DNA from: Pomphorhynchus laevis
Lineage: Eukaryota > Acanthocephala > Palaeacanthocephala > Echinorhynchida > Pomphorhynchidae
Length of the DNA: 64,000 nt
Assembly: GCA_012934845.2 (NCBI GenBank)
Contig: WNNJ02000605.1
Location: 1-64,000 of the forward strand
Direction of reading: 5' to 3'
In this document: positions 1-11,446 of the stretch, in pieces
How the letters are laid out: each line of letters begins with the position of its first letter
How positions within the stretch are numbered: position 1 is the stretch's first letter
The notes under the pieces: generated by a model
What the model saw: only the letters and a program-made list of their open reading frames with translations
Databases searched by the model: none
Told to the model about the DNA's origin: nothing
Translations under genes and position numbers: made by a program

Positions 1-1535
1 AAATCACGATCCATTGCTTATGATAAGATTAATCACCAACTTAATCAGGTGACCTTTCGGGTTTTTCCATAAACGGAAGTTTTTAAGAACAATAAATGCA
101 GATTTTATATTTTTACTTTGAGGCTGAGCTCAAAGCAAGTGCATAACTGCTCTATGAACTTACTCAAGATACAATAATAAACTATAACTAATAGTCTATA
201 CTATTAAATATTTGTAATTTTTAAAATTTAAATTCTTAAATTTTGTTTTAATGAGTTTTTCTTATTTAAAATTTTTAAAATATAATGCTGTATCTTATTA
301 AAAATGTACACCGTATTTATGCTATTGTATTTCTGATATAAAATATTTTGAAACCATCAAGATATGAAACGAAAAAATTATACAGCAGAATATCATCATA
401 GCGGATACCACCATACTGTTGCCAATGGCGGATGCTGCAATTAATTTAATTTTAATTAATTCAAATTTTCTTAAGCTCCTCGTCTCTCGATTACTTAGCA
501 TAGTCCGCGCCGATTGGATTCTTCGGGGAGGGGTGAAATCCCCCTGGTGGTTCAGTCGGAGGGCGGCGTGTTGGATCGGTTGGGGACTCAGATCCCCCTG
601 GACCTGAGGCCATAGAAGAATGGACAGAAAACTATCAGATCCGAACATATGTGATTGTTTTGAATATGTTTATCTGGCTATCTATTTGTTTTGACGATTT
701 TCTTACTGACAATTTTCTTATTTATCAGTTGTATTATTTTATATCGGTTGTATTATTTTAGTCTTTATTTATTATAATAATTAATTCAAATTATTTTTTT
801 GTAATTTGAATTACTAAAATCTTTTTATAAATGCTGCAGAGTTCGAATAACACAAATAATTGTTCGTCATCGATAAATGTTCAATATATGTTTATCAGTT
901 AAATTCAAACAACTCGATATGTATGTTTTCATTTATGTTTCGTAAATGAAACGATTAAGTTTTCTTCTTGGAGCGCGGAAACAGTCAGATACAACTCGTG
1001 CACATGCGATACTCACTAATGTGCACAGCACAGTGATACATTCAGCATATGGTGCTGTTGGTTTCTCAGCAAATTAAACTGCTAACGATTTTAGCATCAT
1101 TGAAGCTTGAAGCTGTCGGTCCCAGACCAACACTTGCTGATAAACACTTGTTGTCGGTCCCAGACCAACACTTGCTGATAAAGCACACTGGTAAAAGGAT
1201 CTGTTTTCAAATTGTATTATGCGCTCTGCATATTTCGCTCTCTTGCGGGACTCATGATAACTGAATCATGATTCGTCTGTTTTTGTCTAGAAGATAAAGC
1301 ACGTTGATTTAAGATGCAGACATCTATCAATGGCCGAACATCTTAATACCAAATAGTCCATTACACACGATATACACGATATCCGTGCTTGCTTCTGCTT
1401 GTTTAGTAGTCGTTACTTGTCTAAATGTGTGACCTTAGGGTATTGATATCAATGATGGCTCAATGGCTACAAGATGGTATATAGGTAATATGTAGGTAAT
1501 AAAAATATATATATATAATATAGGTAATAAAAAAA
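1..1535. other. AT-rich non-coding stretch with a GC-rich island
   Basis: No gene is recognised. Most of the stretch is low-complexity AT-rich DNA. A GC-rich island at about 485-612 stands out and contains the decamer CCAGGGGGAT twice on the - strand. Open frames cross it on both strands, but none resembles a known protein and none has convincing splice sites. It may be a remnant of a GC-richer mobile element; this is inference from composition only. Confidence 0.4.
1114..1182. repeat. 31-bp direct repeat, two copies
   Basis: The 31-bp segment starting TGTCGGTCCCAGACC occurs at 1114-1144 and again at 1152-1182 without mismatch, separated by 7 bp (period 38). It lies in unassigned sequence. 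A small recent tandem duplication is the simplest explanation. Confidence 0.85.
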
Positions 1536-1998
1536 GATTTATTTTAACGTGGCAAATGCGTGCCAGCGCACGCTTACATGACCACAACAAAACAAAACTG
1601 TGAATCATGTGTCGAGAAGGTGTGAATAGAGGAGGTGTTTGAATGTGATAAAGAAGGGAGCGCGGTGGACGTCAAGAGGGAGTTGATTCCTGGCGAGTGA
1701 GGCGGTGACGAGGAAGGATTGGAGACCATAGTTGTTGGAGTAATTGGGAACGTGGAGTAAGAGGGTATGACGGGAACGCAGCGATAGCGAGGTGGGGCGA
1801 GTGTCGTCTAAGAAAGGAAGGTTGATGAACGATGGGGAGCCGACAGCGATGAGACGAAAAGTTACAAGGCGGAGTTTGATGCGGATGGTGGGCCAGGAGA
1901 GGTGGACAGGATATGAGGAGGTGTAGTCAAAGCGACGGATACGTAGGAGCCCTCGAACGGCGAAGTTTATAATGCGTTGTAGGGGTAGGATGATGGAT
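1536..1998 (-). mobile_element. CR1/L2-group LINE, 3' end fragment
   Basis: A 5'-truncated copy of a non-LTR retrotransposon on the - strand. Read from 1998 down, it encodes the end of the reverse transcriptase ORF in broken frames, including remnants of the RSFLVAAPLAWNQLPL-type C-terminal motif typical of CR1/L2-group LINEs. It then reaches a conserved 3' UTR with the hairpin GCGTGCGCTGGCACGC, an AATAAA and a T7 run at the end. The same 3' end recurs at 10976-11446, 17786-18232 and 51290-51478 in this window. 5' truncation is usual for target-primed reverse transcription. The copy is dead. Confidence 0.85.
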
Positions 1999-3228
1999 TT
2001 TTATATATTATTATATATAGATTATTATATATTATAGTAAATATATTTATATTTAATATACTTAATATATTACATATTATGCATATCGAAAGAAATCTCA
2101 AATTTGCAGTAATAGACGTCGTAGAAAATATATAAATTACATATGAATATATCAAAATTTAAAATTAAACTTTTATTTCAAACAAAGAAAGAAACACAAT
2201 CTTTATGACTTTGGTCATCTTCGAGTTAAAAACGTGCACATTCTAGGTGCGGCTTTTATCTAAAAGTTGTAATTCGATATTTGGATAAATAAAATATATT
2301 AACATATTATATTTAATATATTAAATATCTTAAAATAAAAATGAAATAAACGTTTATAGCTTTTGTAATTTACATTAAGTGTTGATACAAAGAATTATAG
2401 AGATTTTAATTAGTTTTCTTAATTATTTTTATAATTAAAATTTAAATTGATTAATGATTTAATAAATTTGATTTAATTTATTCCTTAAATTATAAGTTTT
2501 AAGAAACGCCATATTCAATTATATCATTTGTACCAAGTAAATTGTCGATCAATGATAAGGCAATAATATCAACCTAGAACAGTTTAAATTATACCGATTA
2601 GTCAAAGCGATCATTAAATGTACATGACTCTGTACCAATCGACGAACTTCCCACGTCTCTAATAGTATGATCAATTTTGATAATGAAAACGAAACTACCA
2701 GCAAGCGAGAGGAGAAGGACCAATTGCCGCATATGGATAAGAAATTTAAAAACGATTTGTTTGAGCAGATTCGCAACAAAGCTTTCAACCTTCGAAAAAT
2801 GTCGATGACGGAACGATCATCAACAAATGATCCATTAGAGAACTTGTCGAAGCCGGGATCTTTGCAACATCCTCAACTCATGCTCTTAAAATGTGACTCG
2901 ACAGAATTCACCTTGACAGCGATGATCAACCATTAAGTAGTGAATCAGACAGTAAAAAGGCCGTTTAGAATATGCTTTACATTTTTTATAGTTAGATTGC
3001 TACTAATAACATAAGTTATTAATTTTATATTTTTCAGGAAAATATAAGTTTTAATTATTTACTTTAATATAAAAACATTATATTTTATATTAACATATTA
3101 TATTTAAAATATTAAATATCTTGAATATTATAATATATATAGACATTTTGTCGAAACGTTGTTGTAAAGTAAAGTACACAATAAATAATTAAAAAACTGT
3201 GTCTGTGTCGGTTTCTTTTTATCCTTAG

Positions 3229-3285
<57 letters not shown>

Positions 3286-3876
3286 ATATCTGACTGTGTT
3301 AAACTGTGCTCCGGGAGCTAATAAGCTTCAGTTTCATAATCGTAGATGTTGCCAAAAACCGGAGTTCTATATATATTTATTTATTTTTAATATGTATATA
3401 TTATCGTGTATATATTATTTAATATATACAGTAATATATTATTTAATATATACAGTAATATATGTATATATTATTTTAATATATATAACAAAATTATTAT
3501 TAATGTTGCCATAGCCTTTATAATTAAGACAAAATTGGTTTTTTAGCTCTATCATCTTGTTTAATCATTTTGCTAACATTTTTAATATCATCGTGATATC
3601 CATAATATCATCTTGATTATAGTTAACATTAGGTTAGGATATAAAATTACTAATGGTTTTATTTAGAATTTAATAAATTCGATAATTAAGCGATTTATAC
3701 AATTTTGATGTTTTTGAAAGAAATAAACAACGAAAAAACAACGAAGAAGAAAAAATCATATTTGACAAAGGATTTGACAAAAGCTCTTTACTGATTCAAA
3801 CAATGGAATATTTTCGGTATTATTCATTTACAAATTTAAGCAATTACACCACCTTTAATTTAGTGATCAAATTCAG
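1999..3876. other. AT-rich stretch, possible upstream exon
   Basis: Mostly low-complexity sequence. One open frame at 2667-2936 (+, 89 codons) begins with an acidic, lysine-rich segment (MINFDNENETTSKREEKDQ) and is less AT-biased than its surroundings. It could be an upstream exon of the unidentified gene at 3877-6088, but no donor/acceptor pair joining the two in frame could be established. Nothing else is recognised. Confidence 0.3.
3230..3282. repeat. (AT)n microsatellite
   Basis: About 26 uninterrupted AT dinucleotides. It is likely polymorphic in length and prone to assembly error. Confidence 0.95.
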
Positions 3877-6088
3877 CCTCTTAAGATGCCAGCTTTAGCC
3901 ATTAGATCAAAAACACAGAAAAAATTTAGGACCTTCAGGGAGTTGATTAATAATGAGTTTGAATGGCGCGATCATTGGGGAATTCAGGATGACCAGAATC
4001 AAATTAAAATATCAGCGAGAAACTTTCTTATATTCAATGACGATTTGGCAGATCAATATGTCAAGGAAGCAGGCGCTTTATTAAGTGATGAAATGCTTAA
4101 TAGCAAATCTATAAATCTATACAGGTTAAAACATTTGTGTTTATATTTTTATTTTCAAATATTATTGATGTAATAATCATGATTTCGTAGATTATAATCT
4201 ATAATCTATATTATATATAATAGATTATATAACATATAATTATATATAATATTATATTTTCTTGAAGTTATCCAAATTCTAATTGGAATGTTTATTATTT
4301 TTATTTTCAAATAAAGAATACGACAAATGTTATATAGATCATAACTTATAACTCATAACTCATAACTTATATCATACATGCATAGCTAAGGTAAACGGCA
4401 GATATTATGTGCGTTTAACTGTTGATCAGTCATTAGCTGTGCAATCCAATAATTTTCGCAATATTTCCTTTAGCCGCTAGAGACAAAATAAGTATCTAAT
4501 ACCATTTCCCTCATTTGATGATATGGACTGTATATTATATGAGTTGTTGCACCGTCTCTGCTTAATCTGGTCGTGCGTATATAAGGTCTGAGATTATTCA
4601 TGCGTATATTTTGTTGTGTCGACGTTTCGCCCACATAACCAGTAGAGCAGTTATCACATACACAATAATATACGCAGTTACTCTTTATACATCTAGTCAA
4701 TGTTCTGGCCCTGTACGACAGTCCTGTGATAATACTGCTAAATATATTACCTTCACAAATTTTGGCAGAGTATTTGCATCGACTTTTACTACATTTTGAT
4801 GTACCAACCATATCCATCATGTGGATTTGTTTAACAAATTCCGCAAATTCAATCAATTGATGTGTGTGTCACTGATTGTTTTATGAATGACTTTGTTTAC
4901 ATCCTTTCTCAGGTTCATCAATGTAGGGTGTAAATCAACCACCCTGTGTTCCTTCGTTCATGAGCGTAGCTCTCATCAGTATAATTAATTCGTTACAAAT
5001 AATCTATTCAAGAGCACATGAGTTTGCAATGGGTGCTTCAATGTTGAGGAATGGATTTATTGAACGTGCATATTCATGCATGTTAACTGATCGTCAAATT
5101 AATGAGGTATACACTATGAACAGGAAACAATTAATAAGAGTTTAGAATCGCAAAAAAGAACACCAAAATATGTCGTAGTTGATTTCCACCCTGCATTGAG
5201 GAATATGGAAAAGGATGTAAACGAATCAATTCATAAAACAATGAGTGGCACACACTTCAAATTAAATGTGGCGTATAAAATCATAATGAATTTAACTTTA
5301 ATACAATTGCTAACCAGTTTACATATGAATTTAGATTAATAATGCTTAAGATGTGAATATTTATTAAAATTCTTCTGATTGTGGCACGGCATTATCCTCA
5401 CAGGTACACTGTTCCTATTCTTGATACAACAGTACGCTACTAATCAGCCTGGGTGGGTATCATCAGCTGCTAACCCATACCTACATTTCACGTTTCAACC
5501 CTTATTATATGCTTACTCCGTACCCTGGTGCTGATAGGATAGAATCAGATAATAATATTCGAAATTGAAATTTAGGTCTGTATCAGCAGCTGATGAAACC
5601 AACCCAGGCTGATTGGTAGCTTTATGCTGTGTCAAGCATAAGAACAGTGTACCTGTGAGGATAATATCATGCCATAACCAAAAGAATTTCAGCTTACAGA
5701 TGCAATCAAGTCAAATGTATAAATATATTTAATAATGTATTTTAGCTATAAGATAAAGCTTCTTATCGACATCATCGATAAACAACAGGTCGAGGAACAA
5801 AATAACCAATACAATATTGATAACGATGTTTTCAAAGACTTTTCAAAAAAGAAAAATTGGCTCAGTTCAATAGTCAAAGACAAATTCAATTCACTTGAGG
5901 CAATTGAGCATGACGTTAATCAAACGTTAAAAGCACGTATCGAGAAATATTCAAATGTCATTGATGTCATACAGAAACAGGTGTGATTTCACCGAATTAA
6001 CTTTCTATTCATATCAGTGTTTGTTAAGGCTAATCTAAATGAGGAAATATTGAAAATGTCTGTCTTGCTACTTACGAAACAAGATTGA
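3877..6088 (+). CDS. Unidentified three-exon gene, coiled-coil-like product
   Basis: Three exons join in phase: 3877-4124, 5746-5980 and 6029-6088, where it ends in TGA. The first is preceded by ATTCAG and ends TACAG|GTTAAA. The second follows TATTTTAG and ends CAG|GTGTG. The third follows TTGTTAAG. Starting from the ATG at 3886 gives about 177 residues, but the first exon is open upstream of that ATG and follows an acceptor, so an earlier exon may exist. The product is hydrophilic, without signal peptide or membrane segment, and includes the motifs FRTFRELINNEFEWRDHWG and LEAIEHDVNQTLKARIEKY; the latter part looks helical. I do not recognise the family. The 1.6-kb first intron holds two PLE fragments and a fold-back element, while the second intron is only 48 nt. 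That mix of tiny and transposon-filled introns matches NAA15 nearby and supports a real host gene. Confidence 0.55.
4385..4955 (-). mobile_element. Penelope-like element fragment (linker and GIY-YIG endonuclease)
   Basis: Read on the - strand, this encodes the end of a PLE reverse transcriptase/linker (VVDLHPTLMNLRKDVNK), then the linker cysteine motif (CSKSRCKYSAKIC), and then the GIY-YIG nuclease start (CVYYCVCDNC...GYVGET). This order is diagnostic of Penelope-like retroelements that carry an endonuclease domain. The copy is 5'-truncated and interrupted downstream of the YVG motif. It lies in the intron of the + strand gene at 3877-6088 and abuts, head to head, a second fragment of the same family. 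Confidence 0.8.
4956..5345 (+). mobile_element. Penelope-like element fragment (RT thumb and linker), inverted to its neighbour
   Basis: In two + strand frames this reads as the PLE RT C-terminus (NGFIERAYSCMLTDRQ) followed by KYVVVDFHPALRNMEKDVNE, which is clearly related to VVDLHPTLMNLRKDVNK in the - strand fragment next door. The two therefore come from one PLE family and face away from each other from a junction near 4950. The endonuclease part is missing here. The copy is broken. Confidence 0.7.
5370..5697. mobile_element. Fold-back (long-TIR) MITE-like element
   Basis: The first half, starting about TTCTTCTGATTGTGGCACGG, is matched in inverse complement by the last half ending at 5697. 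Each arm is about 150 bp with scattered mismatches, so nearly the whole 328-bp unit is inverted repeat. It shares the outer motif ACAGGTA and an inner GTACGCT with a second fold-back element at 26531-26921. There is no coding capacity. It is probably a non-autonomous DNA transposon; the parent transposase is unknown. Flanking duplications are not clear. Confidence 0.7.
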
Positions 6089-6654
6089 CGTTCAAAGGAT
6101 TTGGAAAGTTATAACGAGTGATTTAATGAGAATGAGTTAGGAAATAATAACATTTCCAGTATCAATTAAAAATGTTCATGATTTATTCATCGTTATAAAT
6201 GTAATTATTTATTAATTTATCAATTAAATTGTTTTAGCTATAAAGTTGTTTTTGCAATCAATAACGCTGTGGTTTCGATCAATAAAGTCGTAGTTGGGAC
6301 TACAATAACCTTATTGCAATCAATAATGTTGTTGCAATTCACAAAGTCGTTGATGTAATCAATAGCGTCATTGCTGCAATCGTGGCCGCAATCAACATCG
6401 TCATTATTGCGTATCACAGCTCTGTAGTGCGAATAATAACGAAGATGTTACAATCGATAATGCCTTTATTATTGTCGAAAACAGTGTTGTAGTCGCGACT
6501 ATGTTATTTAATAGTACAGGGCTAGACCTTAATTCTTTGAAGTGGGCTTAGAAGTGTTTTTTTTTTAATTTATAAAGCAGATAGATGTACCGGACGATTG
6601 TCTTAATATCACCTTAGGAACTGCTATGAAAGCAAGCAAACAAACAAATTCGCA
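6089..6654. other. 3' flank of the + strand gene, with degenerate repeat
   Basis: Past the TGA at 6088 there is AT-rich sequence and then the degenerate 21-bp repeat listed separately. No other gene is seen. Confidence 0.4.
6245..6500. repeat. Degenerate ~21-bp tandem repeat
   Basis: Units related to GCAATCAATAAYGTCGTTG recur about every 18-24 bp across some 250 bp, with substitutions and small indels, and fade at the 3' side. This is an old minisatellite. Parts stay open in one + strand frame, but nothing indicates coding. Confidence 0.6.
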
Positions 6655-7060
6655 GTGATACACAATGAAAAAAGTAGTGGAATAATTATTACTAGAACAA
6701 CACAAATAAAAGCGGATAAGGGCATTTCGTTAGCGTATCTATATACCCAAGAGAGAGAGGCTTACGGAACAGTATATCACATACCGTGCTCATCATGTGA
6801 TTTGGGCTATATAGGACAGACAAGCAGAGCCCTACGTGATAGGTTAATAGATCATGCCCGCACTTATGGGAATCCTTAAAATACTAAATGTGCTGGTCGC
6901 GTAACATGTACGTGAAACTGCACATATGTAAGACATAGATAAATGTAAAATAATCCATACCTATGCAGATAAAGATACCATGATATGTTTGGAGGTGTTG
7001 GCTATTAAAAAAGCGCAATTTTAACAGGTAATCAACCAAGTGTAGAATTTAAGTTACATT
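6655..7060 (+). mobile_element. Penelope-like element, GIY-YIG endonuclease fragment
   Basis: The frame at 6655-6879 reads GTVYHIPCSSCDLGYIGQT followed by SRALRDRLIDHART, the first half of a PLE GIY-YIG nuclease with its CxxC insert. Downstream in another frame (about 6940-7020), DKCKIIHTYADKD followed by LEVLAIKKAQF matches the second half, which contains the catalytic glutamate region. At least one frameshift separates them. The RT is absent. Confidence 0.8.
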
Positions 7061-7621
7061 AATTCATCGTAATCGTACACTCTAAGTATGCTTAATTTAT
7101 TTTCCTTGGTTTTAATAATATTCGTTTTAATTTTTTTTAATTTATAAGTAATTGAATTAAAGTTTATTTCATTTTACTGAAAACTTGTAATGACAATTTC
7201 TTTAATAAAATTATTAATTTCTTTATTAATTTCTTTTAAATAAAATTCTAACATTCGTCTGTACTCTTTACTATTAAATAGTAATTTTATCTATATTTAA
7301 GAGTATCATTATATCCTTTATAAAACTATCTCCTTCTAAAACTTATTACGCTGCGATCGTAAATAGTTTGTCTCCAATCGTTTAATTTTATAAATATTTA
7401 AAAAATATATAAAGTATTAATAAATTAATATAACGTATTATTAATATTTTTAGTATATGCATAAATATTAAAATACGAAATGTGATTTGATTTTATTAAG
7501 CTGGATTGGTTGATCTCCAACGCGTTACGCGGCGATCGTAAATAGCTTGTTTAATAGCTGAAATTAAATTTTAAAATTTTTTTATGGAAAAATGAATTAA
7601 CAAAGTCGACAAAAGATGAAT
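7061..7621. other. AT-rich non-coding stretch
   Basis: No gene or repeat family is recognised. It contains the downstream flank of the - strand terminal exon that ends at 7622. Confidence 0.4.
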
Positions 7622-7834
7622 TTATATTCTGCAATTACTATAAATTGATGACGTGACAAGTACATCGTTTTCTTCGAAAGAATTTAAAGATTTTTTGAGT
7701 TCGTCCATTTGTGAATCACTCTTAAAAACGTCGCTATGTTCGAATTTACTGTGAAATATTCGCTTTATAGTAGACAAACGATTTTCTGGTACTAATTTGT
7801 CGTCAACAATATCACGATATAATTCCTCGCAGTT
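7622..7834 (-). CDS. Terminal exon of an unidentified - strand gene
   Basis: On the - strand a polypyrimidine-rich acceptor (TTTTTTTAG) at 7835 is followed by 70 sense codons and TAA. The sequence begins NCEELYRDIVDDKLVPENRL and later reads MDELKKSLNSFEENDVLV. It is hydrophilic and mixed in charge, with codon use unlike random AT-rich DNA. The C-terminal part resembles a winged-helix tail in general character, but I cannot name a family. No upstream exon could be joined to it, although the - strand frame at 11748-11954 contains a loosely similar segment (ELFDVIDDRLIV against ELYRDIVDDKLV). It may be the end of a host gene transcribed in the same direction as NAA15, or an exon relic. Confidence 0.4.
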   Translation of the reverse strand, partial: NCEELYRDIVDDKLVPENRLSTIKRIFHSKFEHSDVFKSDSQMDELKKSLNSFEENDVLVTSSIYSNCRI

Positions 7835-8351
7835 CTAAAAAAATAAAAGTGTTTCAAATAAAGGGTAAATGTCATACAAAAGGGAAAATTTGAATGGTTC
7901 ATTACATTTAAATGGTTCATTATACATAACATTTTTTTAAAGTAAATGGTCTTGACGTCTTATCACAAAATTGATTAAGTAATAAAATAATGAATGATTT
8001 TTAACCAACAAGAAATCAATCACTTTTCAAAACTAAAGGATGTTAATTATAAAATATCCGACAAATACCATAATAAAATTTATATATTTAAATAGAATAT
8101 CCAGTAAACTAAGCGGTTAAAAGGCGAAGTACCTACTAGAGCATCATATGAACAAATTGAAAGGTAACTCAGTATAGGTGTTTGCTCTTAACATTCTTTA
8201 TATTTGGATAATGCTTGAATAAAATTACGAATGACTGCTAGGATATAGGCACTCTCTGAACCAACCTTTATATATCAAACACATTATCCCGAAAAGGTAG
8301 TTCATTACTATGGTAATTAATATTGATTATGTGCATTAATATTGATTAAGC

Positions 8352-8511
8352 GATAAACAAAAATGAGGAAATTTGTTGATATTTCGTTAACTTCTGCTAG
8401 CATATTCAGAAAAAGAGCATTGTAATTTTCTGAAGATGCTAACAGAAGTTAGCGAAATATCAAAAATTATTTCCGCTTTTCTTTGATCCAGCTTCAATAA
8501 TTATTTATTAT
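8352..8511. mobile_element. Fold-back MITE, copy 1
   Basis: Arms carry GATATTTCGYTAACTTCTG and its complement around an AT-rich loop. The right end preserves GATCCAGCTTCAATAATTA, related to the terminal repeat of the other copies (TAAAGAATTATTGGA). The left terminus is eroded. It is the same family as 12483-12646, 33956-34117 and 37833-37920. Confidence 0.75.
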
Positions 8512-8654
8512 TGATTAAAATTGAATTGAGCATTTCTCTTTTAAGATACAAATAAATATTTTAATCGACTAATGATATGTTTAATGTCCACCTTCATCAT
8601 AATAACGTTAAAACATCAAGAGGAATAGAATAAGAAATTATTTAATAAGAAATG

Positions 8655-8722
8655 AGAGAATTATCAAAAATAATTTCCTCCCTTTTTAGATACAATAATT
8701 ATTTATCAATAATGGATCATTA
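8655..8722. mobile_element. Half copy of the fold-back MITE
   Basis: Only the right arm can be made out: ATTATCAAAAATAATTTCC, then a diverged GATACAATAATTATTTAT terminus. Short and diverged. Confidence 0.4.
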
Positions 8723-9229
8723 TCAACTATTTAAAAAAATTAGAACTTATTATTAAATACAACTTTAGATAATAATCGATTATTATAATTATTTATTATT
8801 TATATATTATTATTTTATTAACATCAATTAATAGTACATTTATATCGTAACTAGAAAAGAATATTCTTTATAAATTTATTGAAAAAATAAATCCATAAAA
8901 TTAATTAGTTGAAAAACATTATTAAAATTTCTATTATATATAACAAAAAACTGATTGAAGTTCTCAGTCAGGATCCGTGATGTATACACGAGTATATATT
9001 GGAATTTTCCAATATATAAAACTGACAAATAGAATTTGTCAGTTTCTATTTGGTTTAAATTTTCTATCAGTTTAATTTGGTTTAAAAATGCTTACAATTT
9101 ATTTGACCTGAGGATGACCTCTAGAGTACCTCTCAATAATAATTTTGGTTCTTAGAAATACAAGAAATAAAATAAGACGAGGAAAAAACAAATACTTTTT
9201 ATTTCAATGCATCATTTTTACGAATTATA

Positions 9230-9640
9230 TAGGGCAACGAAATATAATTTATCACCAAAACGACCTTCTCTGACCTTTTATTTAAAACAAAACCAATATA
9301 TACAAAAATGAAAAAGTGTCTTGCATTCCTTGTAAAGATTTAAAGTCTACATTGGTCAAACCAATCAAGGACTACGAAAAAAACTTTAACAACACAATGG
9401 TAATGCTAAAAGATGCGACTTTACTTCAGCAATATTTAATCATTGGTTAAACAGTTTACATACGATTTTGATTTCGACAATACAACGTGAATTAGAGCCA
9501 GACACACGTCGCCTTTAGTTAATGAGGCGGTACACATCAAATTTGCATAAACCTGGCAATAAATTTGGCAATAAAAGCAATTGGTGCTTAAACTTACCGC
9601 CAGACAAGAGTTTGATTGAACATCATATCAATTAAATTTT
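9230..9640 (+). mobile_element. Penelope-like element, GIY-YIG endonuclease fragment
   Basis: One + strand frame with in-frame stops reads KVYIGQTNQGLRKKL, then QHNGNAKRCDFTSAIFNHW, and further on ELEPDTRRL and NKFGNKSNWCLNLPP, the usual ending of PLE polyproteins. The CIPC cysteine pair lies just upstream in another frame. This is a third PLE subfamily in the first 10 kb, judged by sequence difference from the copies at 4.4-5.3 and 6.65 kb. Confidence 0.75.
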
Positions 9641-10975
9641 TTAGTTTTTATTCTTTATGCCATGATTTGTCAAAGACTAGTGTTTTCATAAGAGATTCAG
9701 AAGAGACTAATCGCATTGGCGAAATTCGAAAATAATACTATTTTTCTTATTTTTCTCGGAAAATAGCCAACTAATGATATATCTTCTTATTCCACCATTT
9801 CGTTTAATGTCATTGCCCTGCTGCTGATGTCAATCGTATACTAAGAGACATGGCTTTCGTAGATGTGATTCTCTTAATCGCTATATCGCAAAACCATAAG
9901 TTAGCACTGCTCGTGATAATATGTCACGTGCTAACTGTTACAAAACAAAATTCGCCGTAGATACGATTCCACAGGATGAGGAAAATATTAACGAGTTCTA
10001 CACATCGCAAGCTAACTTCGAAAGTCTTCTATCATATTTGGCCATTTTTCGTTATTTTCGAAATCGATGTGCAGTAATGGTATATGATGTTGAATATGAT
10101 TGGGAATGTTAAAAGCATATCGAAAAAGCTTTGCAGCAATCGATTGCTTTCAAGGAATTTGAATCACATTATACAAAGTGCATCATTGCCTCGATTCGTT
10201 GCTGCTCTTTTAAATGTAATTAAATTCTTTGTTTCTTTTTTTGAATATACCATGTCTAATTCGATACCTTAACTAATTATGTTATATAATTGGCATTCAT
10301 CCAATTCTACAAGAAACCGTGTGCTAAATGTATCGGTGCACACACATTTCGATTTAGCAAATTTATGCTAGCGTTATACATAATATTTATGATGTCTGGA
10401 TCGCCGATTCTAGAGGGTAAACCATGGATATATACGAAATTTTATGACATCCACACATCTACTTTCTAAAATGTATATCCTACAAAAATCTTAAATCCAG
10501 ACTAGAGCGTCAAGCAGTCGAATTCCAATTAAAGTTAAAGATAAAACAAAATCTGTGATCAAACGATTTGCTTCTCCAAATGGATGAACAAGAAGTTGAC
10601 TTTTTTTACATTAATGTTATATCCGTGTGGAGATCCGATAGTTGCACTAGATTTTAAGCAAATAATCCAAATTTCCGTCACAATTTGAGTCGTCGGCATT
10701 TGTGCGATACACGAAAATCACACTGGTGAAAACCTCTTGCGAAGAAATGACTGACGATTCTGTAGCAGTTGTCGATTCCTTATAAATATTGGTACGTATA
10801 TTACCTAGGTAACAGGCCTTATGAAGCAGTTAACTACGTTAAATGTATCAATCGATAGAATTGATGCATATTGATCGTTTTGTAGCAAGTATTTTAATGC
10901 ATTGCGTGCTCCATGATAGATTGATGTAAAACACATCATAGCTGTGCAAATTCACTAACGTCTAAGAGGTTAAAA
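9641..10975. other. Unassigned stretch with weak open frames
   Basis: The + strand frames at 9921-10112 and 10084-10272 are open, and the sequence is less AT-rich than its surroundings. No family motif, splice structure or terminal repeat was found. It may be an old mobile element too diverged to name by eye. Confidence 0.3.
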
Positions 10976-11446
10976 AAAGAGGATTTATTTTAACGTGGCA
11001 AATGCGTGCCAGCGCACGCTTACATGACCACAACAAAACAAGACTGTGAATTAGGTGTCGAGAAGGTGTGAACGGAGGAGATGTTTGAATGTGATAAAGG
11101 AGGGGGCGCGGCGGACGTCGAGAGGAAGTTGATTCCAGGCGAGTGGGGCGGCCACGAGGAAGGATCGGAGACCGTAGTTGTTGGAGTAATTAGGAACGTG
11201 GAGTAAGAGGGTATGACAGGAACGAAGCGATAGCGAGGTTGGGCGAGTATCGTCTAAGAAAGGAAGGTTAATGAACGATGGGGAGCCGACAGCGATGAGA
11301 CGAAAAGTTACGAGAAGACGGAGTTTGATGCGGATGTGGATGGTGGGCCAGGAGAGTTGGGCAAAATATGTGGATGTGTGGTCGAAGCGACGGAGACGAA
11401 AGAGCACTCGAACGACGGTGTTGATTATTCGTTGTAGAATAATCAA
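10976..11446 (-). mobile_element. CR1/L2-group LINE, 3' end with open C-terminal RT frame
   Basis: The best-preserved copy of the 3' end shared with 1536-1998. The - strand frame 11446-11051 (131 codons) is uninterrupted and carries the typical C-terminal region: LPFLDDTRPTSLSLRSCHTL, then YGLRSFLVAAPLAWNQLPL and FKHLLRSHLLDT before a stop. The 3' UTR follows with hairpin GCGTGCGCTGGCACGC, AATAAA and a T7 run at 10976-10982. An intact frame suggests it is younger than the copy at 1.5 kb. It is 5'-truncated. Confidence 0.9.

Larger units (their letters stand above)
7835..9229. other. AT-rich stretch with MITE relics
   Basis: Holds one nearly whole fold-back MITE (8352-8511) and a half copy (about 8655-8722). 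No coding sequence is recognised elsewhere. Confidence 0.4.

Noticed and set aside
322-648. Overlapping open frames on both strands in the GC-rich island
   Set aside because: Explained by higher GC giving fewer stops; there is no homology or splice structure.
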